In this document: positions 20,492-28,327 of the stretch, in pieces
Position numbering within the stretch: the first letter of the stretch is position 1
How the letters are laid out: every line of letters starts with the position of its first letter
Source of the DNA: Nitzschia sp. DOCU1
Lineage: Eukaryota > Bacillariophyta > Bacillariophyceae > Bacillariales > Bacillariaceae
Length of the DNA stretch: 64,000 bases
Direction of reading: 5' to 3'
Assembly: GCA_951394045.1 (NCBI GenBank)
Contig: OX595997.1
Location: 868,001 to 932,000, forward strand
Position numbers and translations under genes: made by a program
Notes under the pieces: model-generated
What the model was told of the DNA's origin: nothing
Database searches by the model: none
The model's input: only the letters and a program-made list of their open reading frames with translations

Positions 20492-21241
20492 ATGAGGTTT
20501 ACCTCTCCTCGCACCCGTGACAAGTCCTCGACTTGTCAGGGAAAGATATTATATGTATGTCCTTGCCAATCGATGAGTACAAGCTCTCTCGATCGTTCCA
20601 CCTTTTCTGCGACTAGCCGCGGATCCTCCAAGGGCAAGAAAGTTACATTTCGAATCTCTCAATATTCCTTTATTGAACCCCCCCCTGCCCAAGAACCTGA
20701 GGTGGAACCTTCGGAACTATACTACACGAAAGAGGAGCTTGAACAAATACATTTGGAAAACAGGGCAATTATCAGATGTATACAACATGACCACTACACT
20801 TTGTGCCACCAAGATGTTTCCAGCCCAGTACGAGGTCTCGAAGATCGCACGCACGATGGGTGCCGCCGGCGGTTCTGGAATCAGAAGAATGCGCTAAAGG
20901 CAGTTTTGAATGAACAGGATAGACAACGAAGGGAAGGAATATACAATCCCCAGGCACTGGCGGAAATTTCCACACTATTCACGGCTTGTTGTCGCCTGGA
21001 AGCAAGTCTTACTGGATCCAAAGATGAGCGGATTGCCCAAAAAGCATTCGAAGAAGACACAAAAGATTCTTTGCTTTCTTCTCTTCCAAACGAGGTCATT
21101 CACGAAGACGCACAGATTTTCAAAATCCCCCCATCGCCAGCCAAAGAGCCCATTGTTAGGAGTAGGGGATGCATGAGGCAACTGTTTGGCCTCGAAAAAT
21201 GCCATGGAAATTCCATTCCAATCAATCTTGTATCAATATAA
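20492..21241 (+). CDS. gene B1: small polar protein with KVTF (RVxF-like) motif
   Basis: 249 codons from ATG 20492, which follows CAACCACC and matches the start of copies B2-B4. Visible features: Ser-rich N-terminus; KKVTFRI at about 51-57, a match to the RVxF docking motif for protein phosphatase 1; a YTKEELEQI helix; then SPVRGLEDRT and AVLNEQDRQRREGIY. From memory these last motifs mark a large diatom-expanded family of unknown function. Against B2-B4 the differences are mostly conservative and the one indel is two whole codons, a sign that both forms were under selection. B1 runs about 30 residues longer, past the point where the others have TAG. No signal peptide or membrane segment. Confidence 0.7.
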   Translation: MRFTSPRTRDKSSTCQGKILYVCPCQSMSTSSLDRSTFSATSRGSSKGKKVTFRISQYSFIEPPPAQEPEVEPSELYYTKEELEQIHLENRAIIRCIQHDHYTLCHQDVSSPVRGLEDRTHDGCRRRFWNQKNALKAVLNEQDRQRREGIYNPQALAEISTLFTACCRLEASLTGSKDERIAQKAFEEDTKDSLLSSLPNEVIHEDAQIFKIPPSPAKEPIVRSRGCMRQLFGLEKCHGNSIPINLVSI

Positions 21242-21883
21242 CAGAAGCTTCTAAGGTAAAGATGCTTGCTATAACTATGCTAACCATAATGTAAAAATAG
21301 ATTGCTACTACCACTTTTTGAACTTCTTCAGTATCGAGACCGCCATCGTGCTGGTGAAGCGCCGATACTACTAGTTTCAAGACTAACTTCAAATTCTTCC
21401 AACAACAACATGTTGAAAAAGGCGAGGAAACCCCAACTTCCGATTCCGATTACATGCCCTGTTGTAGGGAAAAGCAACAATTCCCATCGACCAAAAGGTC
21501 TATGAAAATTCACAATCACGAGGCGCCGCGAGTGGACCAAGAACGTTCTCTAGCATCACTGCACAACAGGGAAACGAATTGGTGGTTGCGGCTACAGTAG
21601 TAAATGTTGAATCATCTCTTTTGCCCCTACAAGGAGAACCCCATGCCAGGCATCAATTGCGAGTACGATCGTGGATGGTCTTCTCGTTTATCCTCGTGCA
21701 TTCACGAATTCTCATGTGAATCTTTTATCGACAGAGTTCTCATTTTTGTCAGCTCGCCACGCTCGCTATGCTAAATTTTCCAAGGCAAAAATTCGAAGGA
21801 TCCAAATACTGTCGGCTGTGCTAAAAGAACGTTCTGCATGACTGTCGACCCATTCGACCAAGGACGTCATCAAGTGATGTCTG
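21242..21883. other. spacer of array unit 1 up to the Crypton insertion
   Basis: About 640 bp homologous, with indels, to 32810-33560 of unit 2. No coding frame is conserved between the two versions, so I treat it as intergenic. Confidence 0.5.
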
Positions 21884-22071
21884 ATGTCTATAGTATGAAT
21901 TTTGCAGGACAATTGTCCTTCGTGACTTAAATACTCAAATATTTTATTATGACTTAAATGACTAAATATTATTAAATATTTCCCGCCGCCCTCCACACGA
22001 CTTGTAAGGTTTGGCAATGGCGGGATGGATGAATTGAATTATTATCATTACAACATTTCTACATGAAGATG

Positions 22072-24894
22072 CTAAGTCGTGTGGCGTCGACAACCACACG
22101 ACCACTTGTCCCGTGAGGCATCCGAAAAGGGTTCAGCACAGATAACATGTATATACTTATTGCAGAAGTCGCATCGATGCAACAGTTGCATCGTTGCAAA
22201 GTTGCAGCCTCCGATGCAGCATCGCCCAATAGTCCGGACAACGTTATTCATTCCATCACGAACAATAGTGCCGGTTTCAACCAGCTGTCTCTGTTCGTCC
22301 CTGTCTCTCTGCTCCCTGTCTTCAATTGCCACTTGGGCAATTATTTGTGCCTCCCTCCGTCGTTGGTACACAGTTGGCTCCGAGGCAGGAAATGAATTTG
22401 CAAATGCGTCGCTGGTATCTTGAGCTGCCACTCTACGGGGGCGGCCACGCTTTCTTCTTCGAGGAGGAATTGGGGTTACTGTTGGATGAGCTGGTCTGCT
22501 GACTCTTGGTGCTGATGCTGCTACCGGTGCAGTCGTTGCAGTTGTTGCAGTCGCCGGAGCCTGTGGGATTGTTGCAGCTGCAGTGGCCATTGCTGGTGGG
22601 TTCGGTGCTGGGTCGATTGTTGTTGCAGCTGCTTGTTTGATCCGCTGGATCTTCCTCACAGCTGTCCGCCATTGGGTGTGGGCTTTTCTCTTCGAACTCG
22701 ATTGCAAACCATTGTCCATGGTTGCAACCCTATCAAAGATCTCAAAGCACTGAGTCTCAGTCAGTGCTACCCGGCAATCAACCCCTGATTCTCTCTCAAT
22801 AAAATCGCAGACCATTTTCATGTCCGCTACAAGCTTCCTTGATGGGCGCTGCCCCTCAACACCATCCATGAACTTGTACTCCCTTGCGTCTAGCGACCGC
22901 AATGGGGGGATGTTATTGACAGTATCACCAACATTCCAACGCCTCCATAGATCCCTGGCGGTGCCCTTCGGGAACCCAAAATTAGCAGGTAGCCTCCAAT
23001 ACTTGCCATGGTGAAAATGGGGTGCGAATCCTTGACGACCATGCCGATCTTCTGCAGCCTCGTTAATATTAGTCATTGAATCAGTCATACCCTGATTATT
23101 GTTGAGTTCTTGGAACAGTCTGTCGTAGAACTGTTCTTGCGTAGTCGTTAGAATATTCCGAATACGCTGTTCGGATATACTGCCATTTGCTACATTGCGA
23201 TCGTCAAAGATACCATTGATGAGATTGGTCATTCGACCATCATGGCTTGATGCAAATTGACGAAACTCATGCAGTAGCTTTCGGCTGGTCAACAGTAGCA
23301 CCACGTGTGGTGGGATTCCGGATCCAAATTGCATATCACCACTGTTGTCCTCATTCCCATCATTGCTTTCCCATGGGTATAGCACTACAGCAGCTCCTGA
23401 TAATTGCTCAAGTAGTGGTAAGTCGGAGAAGAGAGGGTTTGTTTGTCGAACAACATGGCTTGGTGGCCATGAAAGGATGAATTCCTTGGCTCTCGCCAGC
23501 CTTGCCAATAATTGGTGAGCAACTGCTGAAAATTCACCATAGTTTACGAGGGTAGGATAAACCTTTGCGACACTAGTTTGCACCAATGCAAGAGGCACAC
23601 CCTGAAATTTGGGGGGGCTTGCTGCAAAGTCGCTTTGGAGCAATGGTAACAATGCCAGCATGCGACCGCAGAAGGCGTCTCCTTCTGCCTCGTACGTCAT
23701 GTAGACGTCCTTCACCCCCCCAAGAGTCCATCCACCTCGTATACAAATTGCCATTGCGGATGGGCCACCAGGCTGGCCACTAAGCCACTTGGCAGCACCC
23801 TTTCGGATGCTGTGGCAGCCGAGATCATTGTAGGACCTGTAACCCATGGCAATTAATTCGTCTTCATGATTCTTCAATGTTCGTTCCATATGCCTCGCAA
23901 AATGATTGTACTGACTTTTCCCTGGGAAAAGCCGGTCGCTTCCTTTAATGTTTACCCCAAATGTGGCAATATACATGGATAATGCGAGGAAGGGACACAC
24001 AGCAGGATGGAATGGATTCGCAAATAGATGACGGGGGTACTTTTTGGTATGCCCGTGCGTGTCATTCTTTTGCTGTGCGAACTTGACCATGATACAATCC
24101 CACTCAAACGTGATATGTTCAAAGAGGATACGTGTAGTGTTGTTGGAACGGCACATTAAGTTCCAAGTCATTACAAGGAAGCAGTGGGCAAAAATGCCTG
24201 TCTGGGTCCCCTCGGCTAGGAACCATTCGCATAATTTGGCGTACAGTTCATATGACAACGCCTTCTTCCCGCCATTTTCAGCAGTATCACCATCATCTTG
24301 CTGCTTGGTGGCAAGAATGCGGAAGAATCCTCGTTTCAAGGATGCCAGTTCCCTTGCAAATGTAGGAGGAAAGCCTTCCATGTCTGGATGGCACCGGAAG
24401 AGATGGTGCAGAGCAGCACTTCTGTTGCTATATGCTGATTGCGACAAAAAATGCCCGCCATGGTCACGTACACTTTGCAGCCACCTCATGAATGAAGCGG
24501 CAGTGCAATTATCAACATTGAGGATAGGCTGTTGGCCGCAGTTACGCAAAGCCTCGATGACCCACTCGTGCTTCCGTGTTTGCTTTTGTCGTGTGGAACC
24601 AAGACTTTCAACTTCCTCCAGCAGTGACTTGTAGGACTCTTCTGTAGCAGGCGTCAACCATCCTTCTAGATATTCTCCTGAGTTTGCAGCATCGATGATT
24701 TTCAGGATGTCATGTTTGTAGCTATTGTAGGTGTTGCGACCTACAATGGCCTCCCGCATTTCATCCACGTTGACGACCGCACCATCGGCAATCATTTTTC
24801 CTGGTGTTGTTGTATGTCGTTGTTGATGTAAAAGTGATGATTCGTACGATCCTGGCAAAAATCGAATGGAGGACAACTGTCCCGTAAAGTTCAT
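22072..24894 (-). CDS. Crypton tyrosine recombinase (copy 1)
   Basis: 940 codons, intact, ATG at 24894. N-terminal helical, SAM-like core-binding region about 50-200. Catalytic domain about 210-405: first arginine R249 (LMCRSN), lysine candidates K276/K284-285, the H361-x2-R364 pair (CHSIRKG), W389 and the nucleophile Y398 (VKDVYMTY; Y401 is an alternative). Residues about 700-800 are Ala/Thr/Pro-rich. An AT-hook (RKRGRPRR, about 814-821) follows, and a cysteine-rich C-terminus (about 892-937; CCIGGC, CDFCNKYIHVIC, CGC) looks like a PHD/RING-type zinc finger. Role: cutting and joining the element through a circular form. The open frame and intact residues suggest a recently active element. 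Confidence 0.85.
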   Translation of the reverse strand: MNFTGQLSSIRFLPGSYESSLLHQQRHTTTPGKMIADGAVVNVDEMREAIVGRNTYNSYKHDILKIIDAANSGEYLEGWLTPATEESYKSLLEEVESLGSTRQKQTRKHEWVIEALRNCGQQPILNVDNCTAASFMRWLQSVRDHGGHFLSQSAYSNRSAALHHLFRCHPDMEGFPPTFARELASLKRGFFRILATKQQDDGDTAENGGKKALSYELYAKLCEWFLAEGTQTGIFAHCFLVMTWNLMCRSNNTTRILFEHITFEWDCIMVKFAQQKNDTHGHTKKYPRHLFANPFHPAVCPFLALSMYIATFGVNIKGSDRLFPGKSQYNHFARHMERTLKNHEDELIAMGYRSYNDLGCHSIRKGAAKWLSGQPGGPSAMAICIRGGWTLGGVKDVYMTYEAEGDAFCGRMLALLPLLQSDFAASPPKFQGVPLALVQTSVAKVYPTLVNYGEFSAVAHQLLARLARAKEFILSWPPSHVVRQTNPLFSDLPLLEQLSGAAVVLYPWESNDGNEDNSGDMQFGSGIPPHVVLLLTSRKLLHEFRQFASSHDGRMTNLINGIFDDRNVANGSISEQRIRNILTTTQEQFYDRLFQELNNNQGMTDSMTNINEAAEDRHGRQGFAPHFHHGKYWRLPANFGFPKGTARDLWRRWNVGDTVNNIPPLRSLDAREYKFMDGVEGQRPSRKLVADMKMVCDFIERESGVDCRVALTETQCFEIFDRVATMDNGLQSSSKRKAHTQWRTAVRKIQRIKQAAATTIDPAPNPPAMATAAATIPQAPATATTATTAPVAASAPRVSRPAHPTVTPIPPRRRKRGRPRRVAAQDTSDAFANSFPASEPTVYQRRREAQIIAQVAIEDREQRDRDEQRQLVETGTIVRDGMNNVVRTIGRCCIGGCNFATMQLLHRCDFCNKYIHVICAEPFSDASRDKWSCGCRRHTT

Positions 24895-24961
24895 CTGATT
24901 GTTGGAATGATGACTTAAGCGCTATTTTACATAGGGGAAAATTTTTATCAGGAGAACTTTT

Positions 24962-24980
24962 GCGGGACGTTTTGTCCCGC
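24962..24980. promoter_or_regulatory. perfect hairpin in the Crypton leader (copy 1)
   Basis: GCGGGAC, a five-base loop GTTTT, then GTCCCGC: a seven-pair stem 70 bp upstream of the recombinase ATG. It shares the GGGAC core with the end motifs, so it may be another recombinase-binding site or a transcript hairpin. Confidence 0.5.
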
Positions 24981-25016
24981 ATTTCTCATGTGGGTCACGC
25001 ATTGTGTCCCGTAAAG

Positions 25017-25041
25017 GTAAGCTAATGTCTATAGTATGAAT
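25017..25041. other. Crypton-Crypton junction, candidate recombination core
   Basis: 25-bp spacer with ATG (25025-25027) near its middle, flanked by inverted arms TGTCCCGTAAAG (25005-25016) and TTTGCAGGACA (25042-25052). This arrangement of arms around a core is that of tyrosine recombinase sites, and the same junction would exist in an excised circle. Confidence 0.5.
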
Positions 25042-25212
25042 TTTGCAGGACAATTGTCCTTCGTGACTTAAATACTCAAATATTTTATTATGACTTAAAT
25101 GACTAAATATTATTAAATATTTCCCGCCGCCCTCCACACGACTTGTAAGGTTTGGCAATGGCGGGATGGATGAATTGAATTATTATCATTACAACATTTC
25201 TACATGAAGATG

Positions 25213-28035
25213 CTAAGTCGTGTGGCGTCGACAACCACACGACCACTTGTCCCGTGAGGCATCCGAAAAGGGTTCAGCACAGATAACATGTATATACTTA
25301 TTGCAGAAGTCGCATCGATGCAACAGTTGCATCGTTGCAAAGTTGCAGCCTCCGATGCAGCATCGCCCAATAGTCCGGACAACGTTATTCATTCCATCAC
25401 GAACAATAGTGCCGGTTTCAACCAGCTGTCTCTGTTCGTCCCTGTCTCTCTGCTCCCTGTCTTCAATTGCCACTTGGGCAATTATTTGTGCCTCCCTCCG
25501 TCGTTGGTACACAGTTGGCTCCGAGGCAGGAAATGAATTTGCAAATGCGTCGCTGGTATCTTGAGCTGCCACTCTACGGGGGCGGCCACGCTTTCTTCTT
25601 CGAGGAGGAATTGGGGTTACTGTTGGATGAGCTGGTCTGCTGACTCTTGGTGCTGATGCTGCTACCGGTGCAGTCGTTGCAGTTGTTGCAGTCGCCGGAG
25701 CCTGTGGGATTGTTGCAGCTGCAGTGGCCATTGCTGGTGGGTTCGGTGCTGGGTCGATTGTTGTTGCAGCTGCTTGTTTGATCCGCTGGATCTTCCTCAC
25801 AGCTGTCCGCCATTGGGTGTGGGCTTTTCTCTTCGAACTCGATTGCAAACCATTGTCCATGGTTGCAACCCTATCAAAGATCTCAAAGCACTGAGTCTCA
25901 GTCAGTGCTACCCGGCAATCAACCCCTGATTCTCTCTCAATAAAATCGCAGACCATTTTCATGTCCGCTACAAGCTTCCTTGATGGGCGCTGCCCCTCAA
26001 CACCATCCATGAACTTGTACTCCCTTGCGTCTAGCGACCGCAATGGGGGGATGTTATTGACAGTATCACCAACATTCCAACGCCTCCATAGATCCCTGGC
26101 GGTGCCCTTCGGGAACCCAAAATTAGCAGGTAGCCTCCAATACTTGCCATGGTGAAAATGGGGTGCGAATCCTTGACGACCATGCCGATCTTCTGCAGCC
26201 TCGTTAATATTAGTCATTGAATCAGTCATACCCTGATTATTGTTGAGTTCTTGGAACAGTCTGTCGTAGAACTGTTCTTGCGTAGTCGTTAGAATATTCC
26301 GAATACGCTGTTCGGATATACTGCCATTTGCTACATTGCGATCGTCAAAGATACCATTGATGAGATTGGTCATTCGACCATCATGGCTTGATGCAAATTG
26401 ACGAAACTCATGCAGTAGCTTTCGGCTGGTCAACAGTAGCACCACGTGTGGTGGGATTCCGGATCCAAATTGCATATCACCACTGTTGTCCTCATTCCCA
26501 TCATTGCTTTCCCATGGGTATAGCACTACAGCAGCTCCTGATAATTGCTCAAGTAGTGGTAAGTCGGAGAAGAGAGGGTTTGTTTGTCGAACAACATGGC
26601 TTGGTGGCCATGAAAGGATGAATTCCTTGGCTCTCGCCAGCCTTGCCAATAATTGGTGAGCAACTGCTGAAAATTCACCATAGTTTACGAGGGTAGGATA
26701 AACCTTTGCGACACTAGTTTGCACCAATGCAAGAGGCACACCCTGAAATTTGGGGGGGCTTGCTGCAAAGTCGCTTTGGAGCAATGGTAACAATGCCAGC
26801 ATGCGACCGCAGAAGGCGTCTCCTTCTGCCTCGTACGTCATGTAGACGTCCTTCACCCCCCCAAGAGTCCATCCACCTCGTATACAAATTGCCATTGCGG
26901 ATGGGCCACCAGGCTGGCCACTAAGCCACTTGGCAGCACCCTTTCGGATGCTGTGGCAGCCGAGATCATTGTAGGACCTGTAACCCATGGCAATTAATTC
27001 GTCTTCATGATTCTTCAATGTTCGTTCCATATGCCTCGCAAAATGATTGTACTGACTTTTCCCTGGGAAAAGCCGGTCGCTTCCTTTAATGTTTACCCCA
27101 AATGTGGCAATATACATGGATAATGCGAGGAAGGGACACACAGCAGGATGGAATGGATTCGCAAATAGATGACGGGGGTACTTTTTGGTATGCCCGTGCG
27201 TGTCATTCTTTTGCTGTGCGAACTTGACCATGATACAATCCCACTCAAACGTGATATGTTCAAAGAGGATACGTGTAGTGTTGTTGGAACGGCACATTAA
27301 GTTCCAAGTCATTACAAGGAAGCAGTGGGCAAAAATGCCTGTCTGGGTCCCCTCGGCTAGGAACCATTCGCATAATTTGGCGTACAGTTCATATGACAAC
27401 GCCTTCTTCCCGCCATTTTCAGCAGTATCACCATCATCTTGCTGCTTGGTGGCAAGAATGCGGAAGAATCCTCGTTTCAAGGATGCCAGTTCCCTTGCAA
27501 ATGTAGGAGGAAAGCCTTCCATGTCTGGATGGCACCGGAAGAGATGGTGCAGAGCAGCACTTCTGTTGCTATATGCTGATTGCGACAAAAAATGCCCGCC
27601 ATGGTCACGTACACTTTGCAGCCACCTCATGAATGAAGCGGCAGTGCAATTATCAACATTGAGGATAGGCTGTTGGCCGCAGTTACGCAAAGCCTCGATG
27701 ACCCACTCGTGCTTCCGTGTTTGCTTTTGTCGTGTGGAACCAAGACTTTCAACTTCCTCCAGCAGTGACTTGTAGGACTCTTCTGTAGCAGGCGTCAACC
27801 ATCCTTCTAGATATTCTCCTGAGTTTGCAGCATCGATGATTTTCAGGATGTCATGTTTGTAGCTATTGTAGGTGTTGCGACCTACAATGGCCTCCCGCAT
27901 TTCATCCACGTTGACGACCGCACCATCGGCAATCATTTTTCCTGGTGTTGTTGTATGTCGTTGTTGATGTAAAAGTGATGATTCGTACGATCCTGGCAAA
28001 AATCGAATGGAGGACAACTGTCCCGTAAAGTTCAT
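25213..28035 (-). CDS. Crypton tyrosine recombinase (copy 2)
   Basis: 940 codons, ATG at 28035. The translated protein is identical to copy 1 over its whole length, so all catalytic residues, the AT-hook and the zinc finger are kept. Identity argues for a recent duplication or an unresolved integration at the first copy. Confidence 0.85.
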   Translation of the reverse strand: MNFTGQLSSIRFLPGSYESSLLHQQRHTTTPGKMIADGAVVNVDEMREAIVGRNTYNSYKHDILKIIDAANSGEYLEGWLTPATEESYKSLLEEVESLGSTRQKQTRKHEWVIEALRNCGQQPILNVDNCTAASFMRWLQSVRDHGGHFLSQSAYSNRSAALHHLFRCHPDMEGFPPTFARELASLKRGFFRILATKQQDDGDTAENGGKKALSYELYAKLCEWFLAEGTQTGIFAHCFLVMTWNLMCRSNNTTRILFEHITFEWDCIMVKFAQQKNDTHGHTKKYPRHLFANPFHPAVCPFLALSMYIATFGVNIKGSDRLFPGKSQYNHFARHMERTLKNHEDELIAMGYRSYNDLGCHSIRKGAAKWLSGQPGGPSAMAICIRGGWTLGGVKDVYMTYEAEGDAFCGRMLALLPLLQSDFAASPPKFQGVPLALVQTSVAKVYPTLVNYGEFSAVAHQLLARLARAKEFILSWPPSHVVRQTNPLFSDLPLLEQLSGAAVVLYPWESNDGNEDNSGDMQFGSGIPPHVVLLLTSRKLLHEFRQFASSHDGRMTNLINGIFDDRNVANGSISEQRIRNILTTTQEQFYDRLFQELNNNQGMTDSMTNINEAAEDRHGRQGFAPHFHHGKYWRLPANFGFPKGTARDLWRRWNVGDTVNNIPPLRSLDAREYKFMDGVEGQRPSRKLVADMKMVCDFIERESGVDCRVALTETQCFEIFDRVATMDNGLQSSSKRKAHTQWRTAVRKIQRIKQAAATTIDPAPNPPAMATAAATIPQAPATATTATTAPVAASAPRVSRPAHPTVTPIPPRRRKRGRPRRVAAQDTSDAFANSFPASEPTVYQRRREAQIIAQVAIEDREQRDRDEQRQLVETGTIVRDGMNNVVRTIGRCCIGGCNFATMQLLHRCDFCNKYIHVICAEPFSDASRDKWSCGCRRHTT

Positions 28036-28102
28036 CTGATTGTTGGAATGATGACTTAAGCGCTATTTTACATAGGGGAAAATTTTTATCAGGAGAACTT
28101 TT

Positions 28103-28121
28103 GCGGGACGTTTTGTCCCGC
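28103..28121. promoter_or_regulatory. perfect hairpin in the Crypton leader (copy 2)
   Basis: Exact repeat of the seven-pair hairpin at 24962, 70 bp upstream of the second recombinase ATG. Confidence 0.5.
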
Positions 28122-28327
28122 ATTTCTCATGTGGGTCACGCATTGTGTCCCGTAAAGGTAAGCTAATGGGGACGTCTCGAAAAAAGCGATCTTCGATTGA
28201 CGGTTCGCATGCAACGAAGAACAGCGATCTTTTGAAATCCCGGATCATACCTTCATTGACATACTTCAAGAAGAAGAAGTGGACTCTCTATGTTGAAGGC
28301 AACATCCTCTTACGCGTATTCGATAAT

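Larger units (their letters stand above)
21884..25024 (-). mobile_element. Crypton DNA transposon, copy 1 (3,141 bp)
   Basis: One period of a perfect head-to-tail tandem pair. The element has no long terminal repeats or classical terminal inverted repeats, encodes only a tyrosine recombinase on the minus strand, and is bounded by the trinucleotide ATG at 21884, 25025 and 28166. These are properties of Cryptons, which move through a circular intermediate with a few bases of shared target sequence. Short inverted motifs lie near the ends: TTTGCAGGACA at 21901-21911, and TGTCCCGTAAAG at 24878-24889 and 25005-25016. Array units 2-4 lack the element at this position. Confidence 0.85.
25025..28165 (-). 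mobile_element. Crypton DNA transposon, copy 2 (3,141 bp)
   Basis: Direct tandem duplicate of copy 1 with exactly the same period and, as far as I can see, the same sequence throughout. It ends at the third ATG (28166-28168), after which array unit 1 resumes. Confidence 0.85.

Noticed and set aside
24044..24634. 196-codon plus-strand frame inside the Crypton (and its copy at 27185)
   Set aside because: Antisense shadow of the recombinase; Cys/Ser-rich composition without any motif.
21884..28168. LTR retrotransposon with 3.1-kb direct repeats
   Set aside because: The repeats are adjacent with nothing between them and each encodes a tyrosine recombinase, not reverse transcriptase; a tandem Crypton fits better.
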